In this document: piece by piece, positions 49,441 to 58,557 of the stretch
Layout: each line of letters begins with the position of its first letter
How positions within the stretch are numbered: position 1 is the first letter of the stretch
DNA from: Bog-473 sp963804055
GTDB lineage: Bacteria; Actinomycetota; Acidimicrobiia; Acidimicrobiales; RAAP-2
Length of the DNA stretch: 64,000 bases
NCBI GenBank assembly: GCA_963804055.1
Contig: CAWDOU010000003.1
Coordinates: 395,287-459,286 of the forward strand
Direction of reading: 5' to 3'
Notes under the pieces: generated by a model
The model's database searches: none
Told to the model about the DNA's origin: nothing
Seen by the model: only the letters and a program-made list of their open reading frames with translations
Made by a program: the position numbers and the translations under genes

Positions 49441-49497
49441 GGGGGCGGGGTGCATGCCGATGCCCTTGTGTACGGGTACACGCATCATCCCGCCCCC
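49441..49497 (-). terminator. Long interrupted stem (57 bp), probable terminator or structured RNA
   Basis: GGGGGCGGG (49441-49449) pairs with CCCGCCCCC (49489-49497), GATGC (49459-49463) with GCATC (49482-49486), and GTGT (49468-49471) with ACAC (49478-49481). It lies 97 bp past the stop of the NYN gene on the minus strand. On the plus strand it is followed by a pyrimidine run (TCTCTTTCTC). Confidence 0.45.
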
Positions 49498-49593
49498 TCT
49501 CTTTCTCAAGGCGTCTCCCTGCGTGTGATGAGACGGTGTCTGGCGACGTCACGGGTCAGCGGCGACCCGGCGCCGCACACGCCGACCCGCCGG

Positions 49594-49980
49594 TCACCCG
49601 TTCCCGACCGATCGCGACTCGAGACGGTCGAGCAACCAGCCGGGTCCGACCACCTCGGCACCCAGGGCTTCAGCCCGCCGACGGAGCTCGCGATCCGCCG
49701 TGACGAGCGTGACATCGGAGTCGGAGGCATCCGCCACGACTGCAACGAGCGCGTCATCGCCGGTGCCGTCCGCGTGCAGGACGGTGACGCCATCGGCCTC
49801 GCCGGCGGGGACACCGGCGCGTGCCTCTCCTTCGAGGATCACGACAACGGGTTGGGCGATTCGCCCGGACTCGACCGCGGCGCGCACCTGACCCACGAAG
49901 GTGCGGGCGGCACCGGCCCGGTCCCGCCACCAACCCGTGGGACGGGATCCGATGACGTTGGCGGCGTCAACGACGAGCAT
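49594..49980 (-). CDS. NYN/PIN-like domain protein
   Basis: 128 residues from ATG at 49980. It begins MLVVDAANVIGSRPTGWWRD, has VVVILEGEARAGVPAG in the middle, TGDDALVAVVADASDSDVTL and VTADRELRRRAEALGAEVVG near the end. The acidic residues (the DAAN Asp, the GDD pair and the TADR Asp) are arranged as in NYN/PIN-type nucleases (YacP-like). A role in RNA cleavage is inferred from the fold. It follows the lipocalin-like gene by 7 bp in the same direction, so they are probably co-transcribed. Confidence 0.8.
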   Translation of the reverse strand: MLVVDAANVIGSRPTGWWRDRAGAARTFVGQVRAAVESGRIAQPVVVILEGEARAGVPAGEADGVTVLHADGTGDDALVAVVADASDSDVTLVTADRELRRRAEALGAEVVGPGWLLDRLESRSVGNG

Positions 49981-49987
49981 CAGCCCG

Positions 49988-50437
49988 TCACGGAGCCGAT
50001 CTGCGATAGACCAGGTCGAAATCGGTTCGATACGTGACGCCGTCCTCGGACATCTCCCAGCGGCCGAGGATCGTGTCGCCGTCTTCGGCGAACGTGGCGC
50101 TGAAGCGCTGTGCGAACGGCTCACCGACCCGCCAGAGCCTCCATGCACCGTCGCCGATGGACATTTCGTAGACCCGGCAGACCCCGCGCTCGTCGGCATA
50201 GAGCTGGAAATACGTCCCGTTGGCAGCATCGCAACCCATGACGGAGACACTGTCGGGAGCCTCGGGCACGGCAACCGTCGTGCGCTGAACGAGATGTGCG
50301 CCGGACGGGTGCCACTCGAAGGTGGACGTCCCACCCCCGGGCCAGGGCTCTCCGCCCGGCGGTGCGGCCTCGAGAGCCCACTCGCCGACGAGGGGCTCCA
50401 ACCTCCTCAAGGCGTCATCGGCAGTCGGTTGGTCCAT
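49988..50437 (-). CDS. DUF1579-like/lipocalin-type protein of unknown function
   Basis: 149 residues from ATG at 50437. The start LRRLEPLVGEWALEAAPPGG and WHPSGAHLVQRTTV, together with ending TFAEDGDTILGRWEMSEDG and TDFDLVYRR, follow the pattern of small beta-barrel proteins annotated as DUF1579 or THAP4/nitrobindin-like. No heme-binding His is obvious. It is 7 bp upstream of the NYN gene and 51 bp downstream of the acidic peptide gene, all leftward. Confidence 0.75.
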   Translation of the reverse strand: MDQPTADDALRRLEPLVGEWALEAAPPGGEPWPGGGTSTFEWHPSGAHLVQRTTVAVPEAPDSVSVMGCDAANGTYFQLYADERGVCRVYEMSIGDGAWRLWRVGEPFAQRFSATFAEDGDTILGRWEMSEDGVTYRTDFDLVYRRSAP

Positions 50438-50488
50438 CGACTCGTTCCCCCGTGCTCGGTCTTTTCCGTGCCCGTGACCGCGACCCGA

Positions 50489-50698
50489 CTACTCGTCGTC
50501 CTCCTCCGAGAGGGCTTCGGGATCGTCGAGCAGGACTCCTGCCTCGGATGCCTCCTTCTCGTCGAGCGGAAGCTGATCTTCCTCCTGCTCGTCGTCGAAG
50601 TCGACTTCGCTGTCGAGCGGAGCGACGTCGGCGGCATCCTCAGGATCCAACGGCTCTGGATCCTCAACGACGGGAAGCTCGTCCCTGGGTGGTGTCAT
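50489..50698 (-). CDS. Highly acidic small protein (69 residues)
   Basis: ATG at 50698 has AGGAG upstream on the minus strand. Thirty of 69 residues are Asp or Glu and only two are Arg/Lys; the product is Pro/Leu-containing and likely disordered. No family is recognised. It sits between the VOC gene and the DUF1579-like gene in the same orientation. Possible roles are a protein-binding or metal-buffering tail; this is speculation. Confidence 0.6.
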   Translation of the reverse strand: MTPPRDELPVVEDPEPLDPEDAADVAPLDSEVDFDDEQEEDQLPLDEKEASEAGVLLDDPEALSEEDDE

Positions 50699-50830
50699 CT
50701 CTCTTCTCCTTCAGCTGTACTCCACTCATTCTGCCCGACCTTCGGCATCGTTCTGCAGGTGCGGCCGCCGGCGCATCGAAGACGACCCCCGAGGCCTCCG
50801 ACGATCGCGACCTCCATCGGCACCACAGCG

Positions 50831-51262
50831 CTACCACGGCGACCAGTCCCCCTGCGGGTCGGTGGTCTGCCCCACCTCGATCAGATGACCGTCGGGATCG
50901 CGGATGTAGCAACGAATCTCGTACTGATGCTGCTTGGGCGGGGTGAGGAATACAGCACCCAAGGCTTTCCATTCTTCGTACTTGGCATGGATGTCCTTGA
51001 CCCGGATGTTGAGGAAGCTGCTGGTGCGATCCGGATCGGGCGGGGTCTCGAGGGTCACGGTGGGCTTGTCGTCGGTGGGACCTCCGCCCACATTGATCAC
51101 GATGAAGCTGTTGGCGAGCGCCACGTTCACGTTTGTCACGTCTCCCGAGAAGACCACCCTCCCGCCGAGCACCTCGGTATAGAAACGCTTGGAGCGTTCG
51201 ACGTCGTCCGACACAATGAAATGCGTCAGCACCATCTCTCCGGGCTCATTGAGCTCAGCCAA
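50831..51262 (-). CDS. VOC/glyoxalase-fold protein
   Basis: 143 residues from TTG at 51262, chosen because GGAGGT lies 5 bases upstream; ATG 51235 has a poorly spaced site. The fold is the vicinal-oxygen-chelate repeat: VLTHFIVSDDVERSKRFYTE, VNVALANSFIVINVGGG, then the second half SFLNIRVKDIHAKYEEW and IRDPDGHLIEVGQTT. The first-strand His and final Glu are in the places of metal ligands. Function could be dioxygenase, glyoxalase or resistance; undetermined. Confidence 0.85.
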   Translation of the reverse strand: MAELNEPGEMVLTHFIVSDDVERSKRFYTEVLGGRVVFSGDVTNVNVALANSFIVINVGGGPTDDKPTVTLETPPDPDRTSSFLNIRVKDIHAKYEEWKALGAVFLTPPKQHQYEIRCYIRDPDGHLIEVGQTTDPQGDWSPW

Positions 51263-51725
51263 TTCGCACCTCCTCGGATTGCGACTCGCTCCGCTCACGG
51301 AAGCGGCTGAGTCGATGTTGCGGTAGTCCATACTCCTCCACCTGGCCGACACCTGTGCGGTTCCGTCTTTCGGGCGTCGGACTCCGGGCTGCGTGCATAC
51401 CGCCCCGGCGGCAACGACGCAGGGGGGACGGCCACCTCCAACACTCCGGTCTGGGGTCGGCTCCATCTGCACGACCGACTCGAAGATCGCCGAACACGGT
51501 GGCGACAACCCCAGCGATCGGGACGTTCCGCTCGTCACCGACGCGCCAGGCACTGTGCAGCCTGGACACTCCAGCAAGAGGGCACGCAGGTCCTCCCCTG
51601 CCTCACCAGGGGGACGGGGCCCGAATCGCTCACATCGGACCGAGCTGCGACGTCTCTCAACCGTCTGGGACTACAGTGCGACGCCACCTGCCGTCTGGAG
51701 TCTGTGAGGTGAGGAGTCGCAGCCG
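51263..51725. other. Gap between the VOC and phosphoesterase genes
   Basis: 463 bp with no supported gene. Both flanking genes read away from it, so it must hold their two promoters. I found no clear -35/-10 pair and no strong inverted repeat. A weak TACAGT at 51672-51677 could be a -10 box for the phosphoesterase gene. Confidence 0.5.
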
Positions 51726-53330
51726 ATGTCGACGCCCGAATCGTCCCATGCCCTCGACCACGTCGTATTGGTGCTCTTCGAGAACCGCTCCCTCGACAAT
51801 GTCCTCGGACATCTCTACGGTCCGGAGGACGGCAAGACCTTCGAGGGCGTGATCGGCAAGAACCTGAGCAACCCGATCCCCGCCTGGGCCGAGCACGGAG
51901 CTGACCGCAAGGTCGTTCCCTACACCGTCGCCACTGACATGGACTCACCAAATCCTGACTCGGGCGAGGAGTACTTCCACACCAACACGCAGCTGTTCAA
52001 CATCGTCGACGACCAGAACCGGCTCAAGATCGGGGAGGCAGTCACAGCGCCGTGGAATGCCCCGGCTCCGGGAACCGTTCCGACGATGGATGGGTTCGTG
52101 ACCGACTACATCTCGACGTTCACCGGGGAGATCGGCCGCCAGCCGACCTACGACGAGTACGCCCACATCATGACGGGCTACACCCCGGAACAGCTCCCCG
52201 TGCTCAACGGACTTGCCCGCGACTTCGGCGTCTTCGACCATTGGTTCTGCGAGGTCCCGTCGCAGACGTTCATGAACCGCTCGTTCTGGACTGCGGCCAC
52301 CTCGTCGGGCGCCGTCGTGAACAGCCCACTCAGGAAATGGTTCACGAAGAACGACGCCGAGACGATCTTCGAACGGCTCGAGGCCCATGGCAAGACCTGG
52401 AAGGTCTACGTCATGGAGCCCATGCCGCTGTCCTTCACCGGACTGATCCATTATCCCCGGCTGAAGGACCGTTTCGCCACCCATTTCGTGCCCTTCGCCG
52501 AGTTCGAGCGGGATGCCGCAGCGGGCTCGCTTCCCGACTTCTCCCTGATTGAGCCGAACATGTTGGCCGGACACGGTGACTACCACCCCGCCATGGGACG
52601 CTCGTTCTCGGACAAAGTGGACATCGAGGTAGACAGCCCATCGTCGACACTGTCGGGCGAGGCATTCCTGGAACGGGTCTTCAACGCCTACCGGTCAGCC
52701 ACCTCCGACACGGGTGCCAACGTCTGGAACACCGCGCTGCTGGTCGGCTGGGACGAGCCCGGAGGCACCTACGATCACGTTCCTCCCGGACCTGTTCCGC
52801 CACCCGACCCCTCGGCGCCTCCCGGCGAGTGCGGATTCACCTTCGATCGCTCCGGGTACCGGGTGCCCGCCGTGATCGTGTCGCCCTGGGTCGAGCCGGG
52901 TTCGGTGTACAACGAGGAGTACCGGCACACGTCCTTGATCGCCACACTGCGCAAGAAATGGGGACTCGGCGAGGCGCTCACCGGCCGGGATGCCGCAGCC
53001 CGCACGTTCGAGCACGTCTTCTCACTCACAACCCCGCGTGACCCCGAGACCTGGGCCACCGTCAAGGCGCTTCCCGTGCCGGCGTGGACCCTCGATCCCG
53101 AGGTGGTGGGCAAGGGCTTGAGCACCCTCGGCAAGGGGATGGGGCCAGCCCTCATTGCGAGAGCCAGGGAGTTGGAGATGAAGCTCCCGGCTGAGCTCAA
53201 CGACCCGGGATCGGAACTCACGCCCAGGTTGATCGTCGGCTTCCTGCGGGGCGTCGCCGGCCACTTCTTCCCGCTTCTGGCGGATGGTGATCACGGCGGC
53301 GCCGACCAGCCGCTTGAGCGGGAGGCGTAG
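51726..53330 (+). CDS. Phosphoesterase-family protein (phospholipase C/acid phosphatase type)
   Basis: 534 residues from ATG at 51726. The N-terminal DHVVLVLFENRSLDNVLGHL carries the metal-binding ENRS motif of the PF04185 family. Later motifs: CEVPSQTFMNRSFWTAATSS (Asn/His-rich active region), LIEPNMLAGHGDYHP and LLVGWDEPGGTYDHVPPGP with the conserved WDE-GG-DH ligands. No signal peptide is seen, unlike secreted phospholipases C, so it may be cytoplasmic or use another route. The substrate, phospholipid or phosphomonoester, is open. Confidence 0.88.
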   Translation: MSTPESSHALDHVVLVLFENRSLDNVLGHLYGPEDGKTFEGVIGKNLSNPIPAWAEHGADRKVVPYTVATDMDSPNPDSGEEYFHTNTQLFNIVDDQNRLKIGEAVTAPWNAPAPGTVPTMDGFVTDYISTFTGEIGRQPTYDEYAHIMTGYTPEQLPVLNGLARDFGVFDHWFCEVPSQTFMNRSFWTAATSSGAVVNSPLRKWFTKNDAETIFERLEAHGKTWKVYVMEPMPLSFTGLIHYPRLKDRFATHFVPFAEFERDAAAGSLPDFSLIEPNMLAGHGDYHPAMGRSFSDKVDIEVDSPSSTLSGEAFLERVFNAYRSATSDTGANVWNTALLVGWDEPGGTYDHVPPGPVPPPDPSAPPGECGFTFDRSGYRVPAVIVSPWVEPGSVYNEEYRHTSLIATLRKKWGLGEALTGRDAAARTFEHVFSLTTPRDPETWATVKALPVPAWTLDPEVVGKGLSTLGKGMGPALIARARELEMKLPAELNDPGSELTPRLIVGFLRGVAGHFFPLLADGDHGGADQPLEREA

Positions 53331-53439
53331 TTCGCGGCCGAAACCTGGCACGGCGTCCAGATCCTCTGTCCGCTCGCGCGGTCAGCACTGCGTCGGACGG
53401 TCGGAAAACCTCTGTCGATCCTCACCAGCCGCGGCCGGG

Positions 53440-54225
53440 TCAGAGATCGTCGATCGGCGGCTCGCCGTCGAGCCAGTTCCACTCGCTGTCCAGTATGAAC
53501 TGGGTCGACCAGCCGGCGGGAGCCTGCGGCCACTCGCGGAACAAGAGCAGTGACATCACAACCGCCTCGGCGGCGGCTGGAGGCCGCTCGAGCGCCAAGG
53601 CACGCACCAGATCGACGAAGTCGTCGGGACGGTCGGGCGCCTCGGTGACGGTGCGCAGCAGCCACTTGTGGTACGGGTACAGCACTCGGTTGTGGGCCAG
53701 CACCAGGCGGCACGCGAACAGCGCCAGCCTGCTCGCCGCCCATCCGGCGAGATAGGGGTCGTCGCGCTTGGCCGCCTCGCCCACGAACCACTGGGCGGCC
53801 TGGGCCTGCGCGAGAAAGCGGGCCATGCGCTGCTCGACGCCGGCCTCGGGATAGGCGGACGCCGCGCGCACCCGGGCTTCGATCGATGGGTCGGACGACC
53901 AGGCAACGATCGCCCCCAGGAACACCGATCGGGCCGGCTCGCTCCCTCGCCCCACGACGGCTTCGAGATTGGCCCGGTCGACGTACGTGGCGTCGACGTA
54001 GCCACCCTCGTAGTCGCAGAGCTCGGCGGAGAAGAAGGTGAGCTCGCCGCTGGCTCGGCGACGGGCGAACGCCTCGTCGGTCACGATCACGAACCCGTCG
54101 ACGTCGCTGTCGGCGAGGCCGTACCCCTCGGTGAGGGAACCAGCCACCACCACGGCGAGCACCTCGTCGTCGGCGGCGGCGGCCTCGGCCCAACGCTCGA
54201 TGGCGTCTCGATGATGCTGCTGCAC
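53440..54225 (-). CDS. Nucleotidyltransferase-domain protein
   Basis: 261 residues from GTG at 54225, preferred because GGAGGGGG lies upstream; GTG 54270 would add 15 residues. The nucleotidyltransferase motif is VVVAGSLTEGYGLADSDVDG with the GS and the D-x-D metal ligands at about residues 30-45. The C-terminal helical half (FLAQAQAAQWFVGEAAKRDD, LVLAHNRVLYPYHKWL) resembles that of aminoglycoside nucleotidyltransferase-like proteins. It may transfer AMP to a small molecule or act as a toxin-antitoxin MNT; no partner is adjacent. Confidence 0.8.
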   Translation of the reverse strand: MQQHHRDAIERWAEAAAADDEVLAVVVAGSLTEGYGLADSDVDGFVIVTDEAFARRRASGELTFFSAELCDYEGGYVDATYVDRANLEAVVGRGSEPARSVFLGAIVAWSSDPSIEARVRAASAYPEAGVEQRMARFLAQAQAAQWFVGEAAKRDDPYLAGWAASRLALFACRLVLAHNRVLYPYHKWLLRTVTEAPDRPDDFVDLVRALALERPPAAAEAVVMSLLLFREWPQAPAGWSTQFILDSEWNWLDGEPPIDDL

Positions 54226-54902
54226 GGTCCCGCCCCCTCCGCCGCTCGACGGCGGCGATCGTCGCGTCACCCTCGCGAACGACTCGCTTCATGCCTCGTC
54301 CGGCGTGCGCCGAACGCACACGGCCCACGCACCGGGCCCCGGGTGCGGCCGGGCGGTCAGGGCGTCTTCCGAGTGTGCCGGTGCGAACCACATCCGACTT
54401 GGTATGCCCCCTCTATGAGGGCTGCAAAGGAATCGTCGAGCTGCGCCGCACGGGTCATCCGAAACTGATGGACGTAGAGCTCATGGTGTACGGCGACACC
54501 CGCAGGAACCTTTCGTCCCGCACTTCTCGTTGTAGGTCAAGAAACCCGTCCAGGAAGGCCTTGCGGGGCTTAGCCCCGGCGAAACCCCGGTGGGTCCCTT
54601 GATCGCAATGGCTGTCTTGGTGACACTGACCGTGGAGGGCCCGGCATGCGGTGACCATCCCGATGAAGCGCGTAGAGATGTCGACGACGGCTTTGGGTTT
54701 GTCCGCCAGCTGACGTTCGACGGTCCACTCGTCGCCAGATTCCACTTGTGCGGGGAAGCGATCCGCCGGATTGGGCCCCGCCCTCAGGGTGCTTGCTTGA
54801 GATGTCCAGCCGCCAGCGCCCAGGTCCGGCGGCAGGGGCCACTTCGGTGTGGTCGGTGGCCTGGTCCAGAGGTCATGGGTTCGAGAATGGCAGGATGAGC
54901 GC
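54226..54902. other. 677-bp gap before the polyphosphate kinase gene
   Basis: No gene is supported. A leftward open frame at 54455-54928 (157 codons) crosses the kinase start and has no recognisable domain; it could be decayed coding sequence. Two hairpins are visible: CGCACC-N8-GGTGCG (54328-54347) and CGGGGC-TTA-GCCCCG (54564-54578). The stretch also contains the kinase promoter. Confidence 0.45.
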
Positions 54903-55688
54903 ATGGCTGAGAATGGCGCATACGACAAGGCTCTTCTGCACCTCCAAGAGGAGCTGGTGAAGATGCAGCAGTGGGTCCGCGACGAGCATCAGCGGCTCGT
55001 CATCGTGATCGAGGGTCGCGATGCCGCCGGCAAGGGTGGCGTCATCAAGCGCATTACCGAGTACCTCAATCCCCGATGGTGCCGGATCGCCGCCCTTCCG
55101 GCTCCGAGCGACCGCGAAGAGGGGCAGTGGTACTTCCAGCGCTATATCGCCCACCTTCCCGCCGGAGGGGAAATCGTCCTGTTCGACCGCAGTTGGTACA
55201 ACCGGGCCGGGGTAGAGCGGGTCATGGGTTTCTGTACTGAGGAGGAGTACCACCGCTTCCTCCGCCAGTGTCCCGCCTTCGAGCGCATGCTGATCGACGA
55301 CGGCATTCTTCTGTTGAAGTACTGGTTCTCCGTGAGCGACGAGGAGCAGGAGCGGAGGTTCAAAGAGCGCGTCAACGCGCCCCTGAAGCGTTGGAAGCTC
55401 AGTGAGATGGACCTCGAGGGCCGTAACCGCTGGGTGGCTTACTCCAGGGCCAAGGACGAGATGTTCGCTCACTGCGATCTACCGGATTCCCCTTGGTACG
55501 AGGTCGAGGCCGATGACAAGAAACGAGCCAGGCTCAACTGCATCGCTCACCTCCTGTCGGTCGTGCCGTACGACGCCCGCAAGCCTCCGAAGGTCAAGCT
55601 TCCTCCCCGCCCGCCCGTCGGGAATTATCAGCGACCTCCCCGCGACCGGTACCACTACGTCCCCGACTACTCGGCGACGATTACCTGA
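54903..55688 (+). CDS. Polyphosphate kinase 2 family protein
   Basis: 261 residues from ATG at 54903 with AGGA upstream. Typical PPK2 order: LVIVIEGRDAAGKGGVIKRI (Walker A), LPAPSDREEGQWYFQRYIAH, IVLFDRSWYNRAGVERVMGF (Walker B and lid) and LLKYWFSVSDEEQERRFKER, then KRWKLSEMDLEGRNRW. The length is that of class I single-domain PPK2. These enzymes phosphorylate GDP or ADP with polyphosphate, in the cytoplasm. It is a stand-alone gene. Confidence 0.93.
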   Translation: MAENGAYDKALLHLQEELVKMQQWVRDEHQRLVIVIEGRDAAGKGGVIKRITEYLNPRWCRIAALPAPSDREEGQWYFQRYIAHLPAGGEIVLFDRSWYNRAGVERVMGFCTEEEYHRFLRQCPAFERMLIDDGILLLKYWFSVSDEEQERRFKERVNAPLKRWKLSEMDLEGRNRWVAYSRAKDEMFAHCDLPDSPWYEVEADDKKRARLNCIAHLLSVVPYDARKPPKVKLPPRPPVGNYQRPPRDRYHYVPDYSATIT

Positions 55689-56044
55689 AGGACAGAGAGG
55701 ACCGCCTCCCTTGGGTCGTAGGGCGACGCCCTGCCCAGCACCATGCGGCACGGCTGCGATCCCCCGATATCGAAACCTTTGGCTTTTCCGACAGTCAAGC
55801 TGCGCCTCGGGAGACACCGGCTGATCGCGCCTATGCCTCGGCCTCGGCCAGGCGGGCGCATCACCACGGACATATCGAAGGGATACCCGGCGAAGTCGAG
55901 GAAGGTGTCCTTTGCCGTGCAAGGTCGCAGTGCCACTCCCCCGCCGGATCGAGCGAGCTTCCTGAGCGCACAGACATGATCAGTTCGGTGCCGCGAGGAC
56001 CTTGGTCTCTATTCGGCGGGTCTCTTTGAGACCACCATGACTAC
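55689..56044. other. Gap between the PPK2 and anchored-protein genes
   Basis: 356 bp with no supported gene. Open frames here have no recognisable product. Near its right end are the repeats described at 56004-56033. Confidence 0.45.
56004..56033. promoter_or_regulatory. GGTCTC direct and inverted repeats
   Basis: GGTCTC occurs at 56004-56009 and 56019-56024, and the second copy forms GGTCTC-TTT-GAGACC (56019-56033), a perfect dyad. It ends 11 bp before GTG 56045. It could be an operator or a leader hairpin with two alternative pairings. Confidence 0.35.
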
Positions 56045-56911
56045 GTGGGGCTTTCCGACGCGCGCATTTCAAAAGGAGGGGCGCCTCGACCGGTCGAGGC
56101 CGAGCACCCCGTCCGGCACCACCGGGTCCGCACTGTGCTCTTGATCCTGCTCTCTTTGGTCATCCTCTTCGTCCTTGTCTCAGTAGTACTCACCATCGAA
56201 GGTCGAGCCCACCCGGTAAGCGTCAGCCAGGCCCTTGGGCGCTACCACTCAGATCCCGCGGCCGATCCGGGCACCCACCCGCTTCCGGGCGTGTACTCGT
56301 ATCAGGGTTCGGGGACCGACACCCTGAGCCTCCCACCCCTCTCCCAGCCCGAAGGGCCGACCCTGCCGGGAACCGTCGAAATCCAAAGAGACGGATGCTG
56401 GAGCTTCCGCATCGACTACTCCACCAACCACTGGCAGAGCTGGACCTACTGCGGACACCCCACCGGCCTCGTGGAGACCGGTGGACAGGTTTGGCAGCGC
56501 TGGATGGTCGGGCCCTTGGCCGAGACCAACCTGTCGACATTGCGGTGTTCGCCGGGTTTGCTGAGCATCCCCTCCTCGAGCGCAGCGGGGAAATCCTGGC
56601 CCGCCCTTTGTAGAGGCACGTCGACGCAGATACACGGCAACTTGGTGAGTGCCGGGGCCACCCGATTTGTCGGCCAGCCGAACCTGACCATCGCCGGCCA
56701 CAAGGTCCCTGCCGTCCATGTCGAAGTGCAGTGGAAGTTGAGTGGGCCACAGGTCGGCACAGAACGCGACGATCTCTGGTTCGACGCCGAATCTGGGCTC
56801 CCCCTCCAGAACCGGCGGAGCATTCAGGTCCGCACAAAAACGCCCTTCGGTTCTTCCACCTACACCGAGAACGGGGAGTTCGTGCTCAAAAGCCTGGAGC
56901 CGAAGACCTGA
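56045..56911 (+). CDS. Membrane-anchored extracytoplasmic protein of unknown function
   Basis: 288 residues from GTG at 56045. A basic N-terminus is followed by one strong membrane helix (VLLILLSLVILFVLVSVVL, about residues 30-50) and an outside domain rich in Ser, Gly and Thr. It has YSYQGSGTDTLSLPPLSQPE, several Cys (GCWSF, YCGHP, LRCSP, ALCRG) that may form disulfides, and VEVQWKLSGPQVGTERDDLW. The repeated beta pattern suggests a lipoprotein-like or carrier fold. No family recognised; the neighbours give no hint. Confidence 0.65.
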   Translation: MGLSDARISKGGAPRPVEAEHPVRHHRVRTVLLILLSLVILFVLVSVVLTIEGRAHPVSVSQALGRYHSDPAADPGTHPLPGVYSYQGSGTDTLSLPPLSQPEGPTLPGTVEIQRDGCWSFRIDYSTNHWQSWTYCGHPTGLVETGGQVWQRWMVGPLAETNLSTLRCSPGLLSIPSSSAAGKSWPALCRGTSTQIHGNLVSAGATRFVGQPNLTIAGHKVPAVHVEVQWKLSGPQVGTERDDLWFDAESGLPLQNRRSIQVRTKTPFGSSTYTENGEFVLKSLEPKT

Positions 56912-57199
56912 CGGCGGATCTCCAACTGGCTTCAACCGAAATCAAATGGAAGCCGCCCGGATCTCGGTGAGAACTACCTGGGCCATCGGATTCCGCCTCA
57001 AGCCCTGACCGAGGTGCTCAATCTGTCCATGGAGTGGACTCTCCTCTGGGTTGATCAGGGATCCCCACGCCTACAGTCTCTCCGCGTCCAACCTGCCCCA
57101 GTAGGCCGGGATCGGCCTTGGAGCCTTCGGATGGTTGCATTCACCCTTGACGATTTAGTCTCTCCTCTCAACTGCTGCGTGCCGATCCGAAGGGGCCCG

Positions 57200-58456
57200 A
57201 TGGAACGCATTGAGGCGGACACACTCATTCCCGGACGCGGCGAGCCGATACGCGACGGCTGCGTCGTGCTCGACGGGCCCATCATCACGTTCGCAGGACC
57301 GATCGTTCGAGCGCCCGCTACGCCCCGTGCGAGCATCCACCGGGTCCCCGCGGTCATGCCGGGACTATGGGACTGCCACGCACATTTCATGGGCATATTC
57401 ACGCCGGATCTGGCGGAACTGGCCACAAATCCACCCGCATTGACGGCCATGCGGGCGGCCAAGGACGCTGCGGCCGCTCTCCGGGCCGGGTTCACAAGTG
57501 TCCGCGAGGTCGGCGGACTCGGGGTCTGGGTCAGTCGGGCGGTCGCGGAGGGCACGGTCGAGGGTCCCAACGTGTTCGGGGCCGGAGCGGTGCTCAGCCC
57601 GACCGGTGGCCATGCCGATCTGCACATGTACCCGGCGCACTGGGTCTGTGATCTCGCGGACCGAATCGGGATACTCCGACAATGCGACGGCGTGCCTGAG
57701 TGTCTACGGGCCGTCAGGCTCCAGCTTCGCGAAGGGGCCCGATTGATCAAGGTGTGTGCTTCGGGCGGTGTCATGAGCCAGATTGACGATCCGATCCACC
57801 AGCAGTTCAGCCACAACGAGCTGCGCGCCATCGTCGAGGAGGCCGGCCAGGCCGAGCGCATCGTGGCTGCTCATTGTCATGGCAAGCCCGGCATCATGGC
57901 CGCGCTCTCGGCCGGTGTCCGCACCATTGAGCACGGGACGTACCTCGACGACGAGTGTGCCGAGGCAATGCGGGAGTGCGACGCTGTCCTGGTGCCAACC
58001 CGCCTGATCGTCGAGGAGTTCCTCGCCTACGGGTCGGCAGCGGGACTGCCCGACTATGCCCAGCGTAAACTGCTCGCGGTCGCCGATCGCCACGCTGAAG
58101 CGATCGGAATTGCGCACGCACATGGAGTGCCTATTGCAGCGGGGACCGATGTCGCGGGTTCCGGCCCAACGACCCCAGCCCGGTGGGGACAAAATGGCGC
58201 GGAGCTTGGCTACCTCGTCAAGTACGGTCTCTCGCCGCTCGAGGCGATCGAAGCGGCAACCGCGACGGCACCATCAACACTCGGCCCCCAGGCACCCCGA
58301 TCGGGACAGCTCCAGCCCGGTTACGACGCGGACGTCATCGCCCTCTCGGGCGATCCCAGCATTGACGTCGGAATCCTTGCAAGTCCCTCCAATGTGACCC
58401 ACGTGTGGCGAGGCGGTGAGCGGATGAAATTGCCGGGTGAACAGAGCTCAAAGTGA
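57200..58456 (+). CDS. Amidohydrolase-family metal-dependent hydrolase (prolidase-like)
   Basis: 418 residues from ATG at 57200 with AAGGGG upstream; the frame continues to 57014 without a better start. It has the TIM-barrel ligands: PGLWDCHAHF (H-x-H), LIKVCASGGV with the probable carboxylated Lys, AAHCHGKPG, GVRTIEHGTYLDDE and AAGTDVAGSG (Asp). A small beta domain frames it, ending VTHVWRGGERMKLPG. The closest known types are Xaa-Pro/Xaa-Arg dipeptidases and imidazolonepropionase-like enzymes. The substrate is not known. Confidence 0.9.
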   Translation: MERIEADTLIPGRGEPIRDGCVVLDGPIITFAGPIVRAPATPRASIHRVPAVMPGLWDCHAHFMGIFTPDLAELATNPPALTAMRAAKDAAAALRAGFTSVREVGGLGVWVSRAVAEGTVEGPNVFGAGAVLSPTGGHADLHMYPAHWVCDLADRIGILRQCDGVPECLRAVRLQLREGARLIKVCASGGVMSQIDDPIHQQFSHNELRAIVEEAGQAERIVAAHCHGKPGIMAALSAGVRTIEHGTYLDDECAEAMRECDAVLVPTRLIVEEFLAYGSAAGLPDYAQRKLLAVADRHAEAIGIAHAHGVPIAAGTDVAGSGPTTPARWGQNGAELGYLVKYGLSPLEAIEAATATAPSTLGPQAPRSGQLQPGYDADVIALSGDPSIDVGILASPSNVTHVWRGGERMKLPGEQSSK

Positions 58457-58557
58457 CCGTCGATGCAGTCGGCATCGCACAGATTCTCTCGGAACGTGGG
58501 CGCGGACTGTCGAGCGAGGGCAGTGATTGAGGCTCGGCCTCCGCCCCCAGGTGTCCC

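Noticed and set aside
53440..54225. Nucleotidyltransferase as toxin of an MNT-HEPN pair
   Set aside because: No HEPN or antitoxin gene flanks it, and it carries its own helical C-terminal domain like aminoglycoside nucleotidyltransferase-type proteins.
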